Below are positions 46,043 through 56,705 of a DNA stretch of 64,000 nt, piece after piece. The translations under genes and the position numbers were made by a program. The notes below the pieces were generated by a model. That model was not told where the DNA came from. It ran no database searches and saw nothing but the letters and a program-made list of their open reading frames with translations. The stretch is from assembly GCA_022393335.1 (NCBI GenBank), contig JAJEKB010021277.1, forward strand, positions 1 to 64,000, read 5' to 3'. This stretch comes from Macrotrachela quadricornifera. Taxonomy: Eukaryota; Rotifera; Eurotatoria; Philodinida; Philodinidae. Within the stretch, counting starts at the first letter, position 1; each line of letters opens with the position of its first letter.

Positions 46043-46584
46043 TATCCATGCTATTTAGGTTTTTCATCATCTTCGAGTTCTCTGTCCAACGATATATGAT
46101 TCAAAGGAAAAGTAACACAACAGATTCATACGGTACACGAAATATTGAATCTATAGTGGTACAAAAGGCACAGATCATTCAGAGTTTTCCAACTAGATAA
46201 CACAATAAAAAAAAGGAACTGAAGTGTAGACTGATAGTTAATAGTAGAAAAAAGAAAAGAAAAATCCCCTTTATTCATCGTTTCCATCGAGATACTGAGA
46301 AGAATAGTATAGATCTGAATGGAACTGCTGAAAAAAAAACTTTTTCTTTTGTTTCTTTTAAAACATATATATCCAACTATATTTTTTTAATTATTGTATA
46401 AGAGTATAAAGAGATACTCAAAGAAAAGTGAAAAAACAAAATGCAGTCATGTATGTGCTTGTGCTATTTTGATGACAGTATATTAGCAATATTCTTCTGT
46501 TAAATGTGGACGTAGAGCTGTCGTTAGAAAAAAAAATTTGCACGTTCTTCTATACGAATATACTCTTATAATAAATATACATTA

Positions 46585-46700
46585 TTAAGAATGTAATAGT
46601 TTGTCAAAAGTTTTTTTAACTTCTTCTGGAATATTTTTCATCACCTTGGATATTGCACGAGCCAATGATTTTGCATTTGGTTGATCAGTTAAATTTTGTT
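46585..46700 (-). other. Possible isolated 3' exon
   Basis: The minus strand reads NLTDQPNAKSLARAISKVM, then KNIPEEVKKTFDKLLHS and a stop at 46585-46587. Composition is that of a real helical C terminus rather than AT noise. No upstream exon could be linked and no family recognised. It may be a gene remnant. Confidence 0.3.
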
Positions 46701-47160
46701 TAACTCTTCAACCGTGTTCTCATTTTGTAACTTCATTGGTGTCCTAGGATCCACCTAGACCCATGTATAGAAAATTCCAGAAAACCAATACTTTGGTTTT
46801 ATTTAAGCAACTCATTTGTGAACTAAAAGTCTCCACATATTCTGCTTATGAATATTTACGCACCAGCTGTCCTGGAAACCGTATATAAATAAACAATACT
46901 CCAGAAAACTCGTCTGAAAGTGTTTCTATAACAATATTCATGTATAAGTCCAAAAGCTGTGTACTCAATCATTTTATCCTGAAACATTAGATATATATTG
47001 GCGTCCATACAAATACAATTTTCTATAAATAAAGGGATCAAAAGTTCTTTTATTTATCTTTATTGTTATCCATCTTTTTTATTAAAAAAACTGGTAAAAA
47101 CTTGATAAATAGAATTATCATAGATCTTTTTGTTAAAATGTTTAATTTAATAGTACATAT
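46700..47160. other. Intergenic, nothing recognised
   Basis: AT-rich without supported exons. CCTAGGATCCACCTAGACC at about 46744 is a short local imperfect palindrome. Confidence 0.35.
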
Positions 47161-47403
47161 GCTATTGTCGGCACCAAAAAGGAATCTACCTCGATATTTT
47201 TTGAATATCTCATAAATGGAAACAGATAGATACCTGTGGCTTTCGTCATTCGAAAGAGAAGTCCGGGGAAAGTAACACAATACTAAACTATTATGATTTT
47301 TTATTGGTCAAACTGTGACGAAAACTACAGATGTCTAACTACTTCCGTTCGGGAGACATTCAAAAAATATCGAGGAACATTCTTGTTTGGTGTCGACAAT
47401 AGT
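47161..47403. repeat. Small inverted repeat with about 90-bp arms
   Basis: GCTATTGTCGGCACCAAAAAGGAAT..CCTCGATATTTTTTGAATATCTC (47161-47212) is inverted at 47350-47403 (GAGACATTCAAAAAATATCGAGGAACATTC..GGTGTCGACAATAGT). Arms are diverged by roughly 20 % by eye. Confidence 0.6.
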
Positions 47404-47673
47404 TCGATATTTTCATTTGTAAGTTCGGATTTGGGCGACTAGATCGAAGGTCATCATTGGCATCCTCTCTTTCTTCACAGAAACACCTTGCCCACAGTAC
47501 AACTGTTGAATATGATGGAGCCTTGGATCCTAAACCTGTTGCAAATTCTTCATGAATTGTCTTTATCCCTAAAATAGTTCAATTTTTTATGTAATATCGA
47601 TTGTATTTATTATCCATTTTTGAAAATTGTTTTTAGTTCAAATTAAAGTTTATTATGAAAAACTATTGTAACT

Positions 47674-48270
47674 AACGAGGGAAGGTCCCGAGGTGTTCAA
47701 CGATGTTAGAGCCCATCTTTTGGCCATAAGAAGACATCGATGAGGTATGAAAAACCTCAAAAGGATACGTTCCCTTAGGCCTTCCTTCCAGAATTATAGC
47801 TGTTTTAGTATAATTTCTGTCTATAGCGCGATATGCACCAACAAATCGAATGACATTTTTTCGAGCTAAAATTTAGTCCACATGCAGCTATGCTTATGAC
47901 TAGAATGCACTGAAAATTTCAGCTCAAAATAATGTTTCCTTCACGAGATATTGAATTCTCAATAAAACATGAGCTTCGCACTTCCTTCATAGAATAAGAA
48001 TTAATCTTGTGAATTCAATATCTCGTGAAAGGAACATTATTTTGAGCTGAAATTTTCAGTGCATTCTAGTCATAAGCACACCTATATGTGGGCTAAATTT
48101 TAGCTCGAAACAATGTCATTCAATTTTTTGGTGCATATCGTGCTATAATTCTGGAAGGAAGGCCCAAGGGAACGTATCCTTTTGGGGTTTTTCATACCTC
48201 ATCGATGTTTTCTTATGGCCAAAAGATAGGCTCTTAACTCGTTGAACATCTAGAGACCTTCCCTCGTAAG
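47674..48270. repeat. Foldback of the CGAGGGAAC family, copy 2
   Basis: Ends are AACGAGGGAAGGTCCCGAGG..GTTCAACG and the complement GTTGAACATCTAGAGACCTTCCCTCGT. Arms of about 275 bp share ATCGATGAGGTATGAAAAAC, GGATACGTTCCCTTAGGCCTTCC, TTCAGTGCATTCTAGTCATAAGC and AATATCTCGTGAA. The loop is only about 45 bp. The GATGAGGTATGAAAAACCTCAAAAGGAT block is shared with copy 1. Confidence 0.8.
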
Positions 48271-49526
48271 AGAAAAAAATACCCTTCAAAATGCAATATC
48301 TCCGTTGTAATAAGTTATGGGCCCGAACTTTTTTCAGTGTATTCATGGCTCATTCGGATCTACATAATGCACTCCCTTTCCACTTAAAAGTGATGAATCA
48401 GTTGGGGCGGTTCCCTCGTAAGATTGTATTCGAATCCTACGCAAATCTTGAACATTCTGTCGCTACACGCTTTCAAGGTTTCATTGCTCCCTCAGGATAA
48501 AAGGAAGGCTTGCAGGATCGTTGACGGTTCTATGAAGAATCCGGAAAGAATACATTAAAGATTTTGCTCAAAAAAATTATACATACATATAATTTTTTTT
48601 ATTGCTTCTCCAAATTATTAACGCTTAGGTTAATGTTAATATCACAGATGTTGATCTTGTTACTCACTGTTTTTCCCAAATTTCAGCCATCTATACCAAC
48701 TATTGGTAAAAAAAATTGTAATATGATATTTTTGTAATTCATGATAAGCTACTGATTTGTTATGAAGTCAATGACAGCACATTAAAATATTAATAATCAA
48801 TGTTTTTTTATTTACGAATATAATGTATGAACATATCTTTATTTATGATAAAAGAATCAGCTCATTTATTATTCCAACAATAAAGTAGATGTTTGAATTT
48901 TTCTTTAGTAAAGTGTTTTGTGAGGCATTCTATGCGACGACAAAAAAAAAAATATAATGATTATAATGACCATAGATTTCTAGCATGACGTGATGCTTCT
49001 AGTCCGTGAGGTAAGCAATAAAACGTTTTTATCAAATAATCAAACGAAGTGCTAGCTGAATAATTGTTCAATGACTGCAGTCAAACGTAGTTATATGTGG
49101 ACTCATACTTTAAGCTAAATACTAGAACGTATATATACGTCGTCAGGACTCAAAGGATTAACACTTTTTGGGCCTTGTCTACACGGGTACGAACACTTAT
49201 TTTTATAGGTATCAATGAGGCTTATGCTATTAAATTCCCATTAATATTTAATGTCAGGAGAAATTACGTTTAGTTTAGTATATTTAGAGAGAAAAGATTA
49301 GACTACAACCACTTGTTAAACGAATAGAACACTGTATGTCACTAACTAAAAGAAAGAACTACTTGTCATGATTAGAGTGTTTGTTAGATTAATAACAAAA
49401 ATAAAATCATTGTTGTCAGATGTTAATAATCTGTTGACGAGGGATAGAAATATTTTGAACAACATCTTGAACAGTCGTTATATTTTTTGTGTGGAAATGT
49501 GTGTCTTCTTCGACGCATTTGTCTTA
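48271..49526. other. Intergenic with a solo foldback end
   Basis: At about 48407-48426 a lone GGGGCGGTTCCCTCGTAAG matches the right terminus of copy 3 of the CGAGGGAAC family, possibly a deletion remnant. No gene is seen elsewhere in the stretch. Confidence 0.4.
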
Positions 49527-50643
49527 TGAGGGAACCGCCCGAGGTGCCCAACGCCGATTCCCTTCATTCACACGTTGCGTGATAGAGGATATCGAGATAG
49601 GAAAAAGGTCAAAAGAGTTTGGGCTGACAGCTCTTCCTTGAAAAGTTAGGGTCAATTTTCTGTTTTTCTCAGTCAAAATGACTAAAAATTGACAATCTTA
49701 CAATTCACTCAAAAAAAGACCCTATATACTTGAAATTTTCAGCACTACAGGGTCACAGGCGTTGCTGGTTGATCTGAAATTTTTAGTTTATTTAGTCGTT
49801 TCATTCCTGATTTACAGAATTTTTGCTTGGCATAAAAAGGTACATTCCTGCACTTGACTATAATGCTGTCTTTTTGCGCTTTTAAATAATCTTATGTGCT
49901 CTGTTTTCATTTTCATTTTTTGTTAAATGATTCTTTACATTTCGTGATAGAGATTACATGGTATTATTTAATTGTCTTTGTTTGCAAATGAACAACAAGT
50001 CTTGAGAGTAAGTACACTGATTATGATGACCGGTATAAACAAGTATCACAATCAGCTGATATATAATCCGTCACTTTTGCGCATACAGCTGTATGTTGTG
50101 ATTCTTCCGCTTCTATTACGTCATGCATTCTTTCATCATGTCATATGCACTTTTGTATCACTGGTATCTTTCTATTCTTCTATGACATCATATGCGTTCT
50201 TCTACATACAGATCGTAGACGACGTCCATTCTCGGATGAACTACGAGATATCTAACACAACATTGAATTCCCTTAATTTCAACGCACTCGAACAAGAGTC
50301 AGATTTCTTGAAGCTGAAGAATTCTTGTTTTTGAACGATGAACAAAAATCTTGTAAATCAGGAATGAAACGAATAAATAAACTAAAATTTTCAGATCAAC
50401 CAGCAACGCCTGTGACTTCGTAGTGTTGAAAATTTCAAGTATATACGGTCTTTTTTGAGTGAATTGTAAGATTTTCAATTTTTAGCCATTTTCACTGAGA
50501 AAAACAGAAAATTGATCTTAACTTTTCAAGGAAGAGCCGTCAGCCTAAATTCTTTTGAGCTTTTTCCTATCTCGATATCCTCTATCAAGCAACGCGTGAA
50601 TGAAGGGAATCGGCATTGGACACCTCGAGCGGTTCCCTCGTCA
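49527..50643. repeat. Foldback of the CGAGGGAAC family, copy 3, with a long loop
   Basis: The left end GAGGGAACCGCCCGAGGTGCCCAACGCCGATTCCC is inverted at the right as GGGAATCGGCATTGGACACCTCGAGCGGTTCCCTC. Arms of about 300 bp (49527-49830; 50340-50643) share TAGAGGATATCGAGATAGGAAAAAG, CTTTTCAAGG, GGTTGATCTGAAA and CATTCCTGATTTACA. The roughly 510-bp loop carries a hydrophobic open frame. Confidence 0.8.
49972..50334 (+). other. Open frame in the loop of copy 3, unrecognised
   Basis: About 120 codons without stop, starting at a TTG-type codon (no early ATG). It includes YNPSLLRIQLYVVILPLLLR and FVSLVSFYSSMTSYAFFYIQ, two membrane-like segments, then a polar tail. AG acceptors (CATACAG) occur at about 50092 and 50212, so it could be captured exons of a transmembrane receptor. 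No family is recognised and it may be chance. Confidence 0.25.
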
Positions 50644-50747
50644 GACCCGCCGCATTATACACATAGGCGATCATCAAATTCTGAAAGATGTATTTATTGC
50701 ATACTCTGGAATATATAGTCACAGTATTCATCAAACAAGAAAAACTA

Positions 50748-51357
50748 TCAATATGTGCACACAACCGGACCGGGTATTCCTCCATATGCCGGCAGAACAT
50801 AGGCTGCAACTGTGTCATATCTATAGCCCCGTTTTCCCAATACACCAGGTGATACAACCCCGATTTCACATGCGTCCGTTCCGTATAGATATGCTCGAGC
50901 AGCACTGTATCTATATAAAGGCACTGTATTGCCTTGGACCGATGAATAAACGTAAGCGGCAATGCCTTCAGAGCGCCATAGGCCAACAGCCACGCCATTT
51001 ACATAGGTGCCCACATCTTGCCATCGAGTTGTGTAAAAATATCGCTCCTCGCTCATGTGTCTGTACCGGTACAAAGGAACTGTATTTAGAGGTCGACTAG
51101 TGTCTGTTGGATCGTAGACACGGCAAGCAACACCCTCGTATCGATAGCCATGAAGACCGATGGCACCAGGCGTAATTGTGCCAATTTCATTGGCGTAAAC
51201 CGTGTAGAAACGATGGCCATTTTTGTCGTACCGATAGAAAGGAACTGGTTCTCCTACAATGTGATTTAATAGAAAGAAAGAGCGTTTTCGAATTTGGCTT
51301 ACCGTCGGCTATCCTGGCACATATTATAATAAAGAAAAGAACACATACTTGAAGCAT
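50748..51357 (-). CDS. Secreted DUF5648 repeat protein, two exons
   Basis: Exon 1 (51357-51303) encodes a signal peptide, MLQVCVLFFIIICARIADG. Exon 2 (51253-50748) follows a 49-base GTAAGC..TTGTAG intron in phase 1. The mature part (about 167 residues) is three tandem repeats of about 50 residues: VPFYRYDKNGHRFYTVYANE..GYRYEGVACRVY; VPLYRYRHMSEERYFYTTRW..WRSEGIAAYVY; VPLYRYSAARAYLYGTDACE..GYRYDTVAAYVL. This is the pattern of DUF5648 (PF18885), known mostly from bacterial surface and secreted proteins. Coding sequence is visibly richer in G and C than neighbouring genes. The intron and signal peptide show it is a functioning eukaryotic gene model. The role is unknown, perhaps carbohydrate or surface binding. 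The third repeat lacks the FYT core (YLYGT). It begins 105 bases from a foldback. Confidence 0.8.
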
Positions 51358-51714
51358 GTCAGCTGAAAGAAAACGTCTCGTATACAGAAACTGAAAAGGT
51401 AAGAATACACGAACAATTTTATATCTTATAGATAAGCGAAAGTTGTGACACATGATGGTTATCTTTCGTGGAAAAGTTTATGTTGTTTATAGGGATATTG
51501 TCGTGACGAATGAAGTTGGAAAGGAGAAAGTAGCTTTTGGTCGAATGACTTTTTATTGAACAGACGATTCGTCGAACATCGAATGAGCTTTTCGTCGAAC
51601 GAACAATTTGTCGACGACTTTTCGTCAAAAGATTTTTCGTCGAAAATGACTAGAGTAGTAGCATTTACTATTTATTCTTTTATAGTCGATAACAGCACAT
51701 GAATGCAAGGCAGG
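51358..51714. other. Upstream flank with TTCGTCGAA repeats
   Basis: From about 51548 to 51652, TTCGTCGAA/TTCGTCAAA-like motifs recur seven or so times with irregular spacing, a degenerate short satellite. No gene. Confidence 0.5.
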
Positions 51715-52010
51715 ATAAAAATATACAGGATGATAGAGAATTTCAAGCTCTATCAGAATATGTAATTGCCTTTTTAAAAAGATAATTCTATAGTGAAAAA
51801 AAAATTTAAAAAAATAATTTCGGTCACAGTGGAAAAATCAAATCCTTGGGAATCTAGATATGAGAGTGCCTTCATTGTATTCAATTTATTTTGATAGTAA
51901 GTAGACCTAAACTATGGCCCATTTATATAGGATAATAGAAAACTTCGTGAACTTTCAGAATATGTAATTACTTTTAAAGAAGTACAGTACTACAGTGAAA
52001 ATATATTAAA
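51715..52010. repeat. Degenerate copies of the Tc1/mariner-derived arm
   Basis: Two tandem stretches contain ATACAGGATGATAGAGAATTT..ATCAGAATATGTAATTGCC and ATAGGATAATAGAAAACTTC..TTTCAGAATATGTAATTAC. They resemble the 3385-4833 element's arms (GTATATTTACTTG, ATTCTGAAAGTCC, TGAGAGTGCCTTCATT). No terminal structure remains. Confidence 0.5.
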
Positions 52011-52039
52011 AATATAGAGTCTAAATGTTTTTTTTCGGG

Positions 52040-52745
52040 GGTATATTTGAGAGGATCGTTCTTCACAAATGTATTGTCTTACTAACATCGGGAATGTTGC
52101 AACTCGTCACGTTTTTTTCTTTGACTTTCGTAAAGAATGGACAGTATAAAATCCCTGATTTACCCAATAACATAGGTTTCGTAACGACAACAGTCAGTGC
52201 CATCGTAACAAATCTTAGAAAGTGCTCGTAATCAGTGATTTGATATATACCATTTTGGAACATCACGTCCTCAATTACAAGCATTTTGTAGTAAATCTTA
52301 CAAGGTTATCGTAACCCTGTGTATAGGGCTGTCATACTATACTTTGCGGAAGAAATACAAGTGATAATATATAGGAACAAGGCGATCGGTTACGATAACT
52401 CTATAATCGAGCAGAAAGACGCTATGCTTTTATCGAACGCCAACTCCAAATAGATGGTTACGTTTTCCCTATAAAATTCGTTACGATAGGCTTCATTTGA
52501 TACTCTTACATCCTTTGAAATATATTGTGAGAAATTCTATTTATCTTTTTATGACAATCTTGTACAGGTTGTTACGAAACTCGTGCAATTTCTATATGTA
52601 AATGGAGTCTAGCTGGCACACATTTCATTACGAAATCCCTGTTATTTCGTTGTGAAAGCTCTGCAACTGTTACGCATTCTCTGTACAAGCGGTTAAGATC
52701 GTCCTGTGAATTTCATTACGATACCCCTGTTTCTTCATATATTCC
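52040..52745. repeat. Degenerate tandem repeat with GTTACGA core
   Basis: GTTACGA/TCGTAAC cores followed by CTCTG/CCCTG-type ends recur irregularly every 30-50 bases (for example 52179, 52206, 52308, 52397, 52461, 52486, 52572, 52630, 52671, 52728). Both orientations occur. Open frames across it are incidental. Confidence 0.5.
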
Positions 52746-53092
52746 AATTTTTGGTGTTACTAAATCGCTTTTTTCCGGAAAAAAAACTCATCATGTGATG
52801 AGTTGCAACGCTCTTCTAACATCCATCGTTAAATGAGTCACTTCTTTTGTTCGTGTGGGATTGAATTGGTTTTTTACCTACAGACTAATATCTAGCAAGG
52901 GGTAGACTGCCAAAATTAGAAATTTCAGAAATTTCGTTTTTTTAGAAATCTGCACATACCTCATGATGTCATGAGAGATGATTGGAGAACACCTAAGTAT
53001 GTAGTGGTATCTTTTATTACTTTTGTTGATTTTTTACCTTCGATTATTCACACTAGACGAAACGAAAAAACCTTCCAGTATTTACATATAGG

Positions 53093-53100
53093 TATAAATA
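53093..53100 (+). promoter_or_regulatory. TATA-like box of the first AIG1 gene
   Basis: TATAAATA lies 69 bases upstream of the ATG at 53169, in a good position for a core promoter. Confidence 0.35.
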
Positions 53101-53168
53101 AGACTCGTTATTGAGAGCAAAACCTCACACTTTCAATACATTAACAATTTTCATAAACGACTCAAGCA

Positions 53169-54464
53169 ATGTCGGAGGTAAGCAACGATATTTTTCTGTC
53201 TATTTTGCTTTTTTTTCTACATGCTTAACGAAATATGTATGGTTTAAATACTTTGTATAGTATGTGAGAGATGAAAGTAAGGACCGTCTTATCGCTGTCG
53301 TACGTTCTCACCCACCTAGAATCTTCACTTAGTCTCATCCGGCTTTGTTTAACATAAAGACCTATTATTAATTTACTTGATCTAAAATTCACATATCAAC
53401 TCTTTACTCTTTCTTATTTTAAGGTCCTTTCACTTCGTGACGAACGAAAACGCATCGATCCTGCAGCAAAACGTACCAGCATTATGACACGAATCAAAGG
53501 GGACTATAAAGTTAATGGAAAATATTTAGTGACAAAGGCGAATCATAAGAACATAATGTTGATTGGACGAACACGAACGGGTAAATCGACTATTAAAACA
53601 TTATTAGTCGATCCAACAGAAGTTTCGGATGAAATGAAACTTAAATCGGGTACCAGAGATCCACTGTTTGAATCGTTCCATGCTAAAGAGAACGATATGA
53701 TATTTAACATCATCGATACACCAGGTTTATTTGAACGTGGCATCGGTGAAGTTGATATCCGGGATAATGACACAATTATGCGAACAATTAGCCTGTGTAT
53801 CAATATGGAAATTACAAAATTTCATGTGATTTGTTTTTGTATGGGGCTTCCAGCCGGTATCAATACGGAAGATATTAAATCACTTGAATTATTGATAGAA
53901 TTTTTCGGCCGTGACTTAGCAAATAATTCCTGTTTAATCATCACACATTGTGAATCAAAAACTGAAGACCAACGAGTTTCTCTCAGAAATTAACTGAAAC
54001 AAGATTCGTTCTTTAAAAGTATTGCATCATTTTTCAAATTAGGCATTTTCTTTTCTGGTTCACTCAATCGAGACGATTACAATAATGGCAACGAAAGTCT
54101 TTTAGATCAGTTCCTTGCGATATGCGATTATCGTGAACACCTGATTGAATTATTCACGCGTGCTGATATCCAGCCATTTCCAGTTTGTGAAATGCTAATG
54201 AATCGAATGTCAAATACTAATGATGGCATGCTTAATAAACAATTGGATAAGGCTAATCAAAAGAATGAAGAGCAACAACGTATAATCAATGAATTAACAA
54301 ATATACAAAATAAGAATGAAGCAAAGATTAAAGACCTTATGCAACGTTATCGTCAGTTAGTTATACAGGAAGAAACAGCAAGGACAGAGGCTGAAAATTA
54401 CAAAAACGCTATCAACAATTATATTCTGGCTTTCAAAAAGATAGACCTGCAAATAATCGAATAA
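53169..54464 (+). pseudogene. AIG1/GIMAP-like GTPase with an in-frame TAA
   Basis: Exon 1 is tiny (53169-53177, MSE); exon 2 starts at 53424 after TTTTAAG. The protein has a P-loop GRTRTGKST (about residues 50-58), switch/G3 DTPGLF (about 101-106), the AIG1-typical hydrophobic block MEITKFHVICFCMGLPAGI and a G4-like THCES. A TAA at 53991-53993 interrupts the frame after SLRN; the same frame then continues (FSGSLNRDDYNNGNESLLDQF..) to 54464, ending in a coiled coil (about 54225-54400). The neighbouring paralogue has Glu at the position of the stop (IRDELLHD), so a one-base change is enough to explain it. Without the stop it would be about 349 residues. AIG1 GTPases act at membranes in immunity and survival. 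Truncation would remove the G-domain end and the coiled coil. Confidence 0.8.
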
Positions 54465-54611
54465 GCAATACATATAACAAATAGAAAGCTATTTTTGTTA
54501 TTTTAATTTTGCTTTGATTGAAGAACATGATGATCCTTTAGTACACGTTATTAATAAAAAAGAAAAAACTAAGTTTTTTCTATGTATTACTATCGTTCTA
54601 TTGAATTGTAG

Positions 54612-55969
54612 ATGTCTCACATCATCAGACCAGTCGTTGATATTGAAACCAAACGTAAATAGATCATGGGCAGTATTGATCAAGAATATAAGACCTATCT
54701 CCAACGCGAGAAGCAAATTTATGTTCGACATAAAGAATATATTAGTCGAAATCTTTTATTATTAGGTCCTTCAAAGAGTGGTAAAACTACATTCACACAA
54801 GTTCTTATCAACCCTCGATATATACCTCCACAGTTAACATTGTTACCATCATCGAATCAAACAGTCACATGCACACGGGATATATTGCCAGAATCGACGT
54901 TCATTTCATTGAACATTGTTGAGATACCTAGCCATATGATCGATGCCAATAGCAATTTGTCAACTATTAATCAAGCCTGTATGGACGTGGGGGTCACTGA
55001 CTTTCATTTAGTGTGCTTTTGTGCATCATTTGTGACAGGAATTGATGGATATGCTGTCAAGTCCTTGACACGTCTCATTGAACATTTTGGTGAAGAGCGA
55101 CTTCGTCACAATTTACTTTTTATCGTAACCCGATGTGAAATGAAGAACGATGTACAACGACATAATATAAGGGATGAACTTTTACACGATATAGAGTTTG
55201 AAAAACTGACTAAAAATGAACCAGATAGAATTTTGTTTTGGGGTGCACTTAATCCAGATGATTACAACAGAACGAATGAAGGACTCTATGATCAATTTGA
55301 AACCATTTACTATTATAGAAATGAATTATTGAGGCTCATTCAAAGCGATATCAGACCGTTTCATATTTCATCATCTCCACAGCGAAACCATCTGACATCA
55401 CCATTACAAAGATCGGTACCAAGGTAATCGATTTTTTTTTAGAATGAATGAGTTCATCATCTTGTTTCACTCATTATTATCCTTATACCATTGCACAAGT
55501 GACGATAATAAGTCTGTATAATACTTCCACATAGTTTTCTTCGTGTGCATTGTTTTTCACCGTATAATTTCGGTTCATTAATCATTCAGGTGCACATTCT
55601 AATTTATGACTATCTTCAGAATTCTACCGACTAAAAAAAGAAATTAGATTGTTACTTGAGATGCAGAACAAAGGATTAGCGATTCTTTTAAAATGAGAAT
55701 AATTCGAATGAATTGGCAAAAGTCGTGTTCCTTATTTTAGGTACAATCATCGAACAAATTTAGATGAATCGAATTTTGTGGCTACGTCTACTACTCAAAA
55801 CGAAGTTGCATCATTGCAATCACCACGTATTAGAAGACAAGCGTCATTGGCATCAGAAAATCGTTACCAAAATGGTCTTTCTACTCCTAGTTCAAATGAA
55901 GAATCATCCACCCAAGCGTCTTGTTGTCTACGAACAATATTATGTTATTTGTTCAGAAAACGTTATTAA
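54612..55969 (+). CDS. AIG1/GIMAP-like GTPase paralogue, degenerate G motifs
   Basis: The main frame runs from Met at 54666 to a donor at 55416 (GTACCA); exon 2 is 55742-55969, giving about 325 residues. Another ATG at 54612, just after a TTGTAG acceptor, is in the same frame (MSHIIRPVVDIETKRK) but a TAG at 54660-54662 separates it. It aligns with the N terminus of the upstream paralogue, so the original start was probably lost and Met54666 is used. The P-loop is intact (GPSKSGKTT), G3 is lost (EIPS for DTPG) and G4 reads TRCE, so nucleotide binding may persist without normal hydrolysis. The C-terminal tail is Ser/Thr-rich and ends CCLRTILCYLFRKRY, a cysteine-plus-basic end fit for membrane attachment. 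It lies 200 bases behind the first copy, a tandem duplication. Confidence 0.75.
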
Positions 55970-56705
55970 TAGTTAGAATTGTGGCTTTTTTTAGTATTCA
56001 TCTGAATAGAAAGATGGCAGAATGTGATTTTGGTCGATATAGGTCATCTCTTAGAATTGAAGCTAGGATGAACACAAGTACGGCAAGTACGAGTATTAGT
56101 ACTGGTACTTGCGACTCATTCTCAAAAGAGATACAATTTCTTTTTTATACATAATTAGCAATAAATGCGTAAGAAAATAATCCTGTTGAATCATTTAGAT
56201 AGCCTGACTATTTATTGTTGTCATAGCTTTTTTATTATTCACATAGCTATTTAAATCTATTTATTATTAATGAGTACATATTACAAGAAAGGTATTGCTT
56301 TATATAATTTTAAGATAAAGATTCCTTAGTCTATTTGATAATTTTTTTTTGTTTATATTAGCTGTAATGAATTGTTAACTAGAATAACTCTAAAATATCT
56401 AAAAGATAACAAAACATAGTAAGAAAGATTCATTCGTTCACTCTGAATGAAGTTTCTTGGATTGAAAACAATAAAGTGCTGATAATTATCTACAATTTTC
56501 ATTAATTTTTCAATGAATTTATGCTTTATGAACCATTCTTTCGATTCAATTTCAGTCTAATAGGATATTTGACATATCCGAACAAAAAATTCCTTTTTAA
56601 GAGCAAATGATTAAAATATTCTTTAAATCTTGATTTAAATAATAAAAGAAAAAATTTCAATGTTTATAATAAATTGATGATGACATAGTTTATCAAAGTT
56701 TATGA
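55970..56705. other. Intergenic between convergent genes
   Basis: AT-rich 3' flanks of the AIG1 pair and of the minus-strand giant gene. GTACGGCAAGTACGAGTATTAGTACTGGTAC at about 56078 is a short GTAC-rich hairpin. No gene seen. Confidence 0.4.

Noticed and set aside
50600..51100. 166-residue plus-strand frame
   Set aside because: Antisense shadow of the DUF5648 gene, whose minus-strand frame has repeats, signal peptide and intron.
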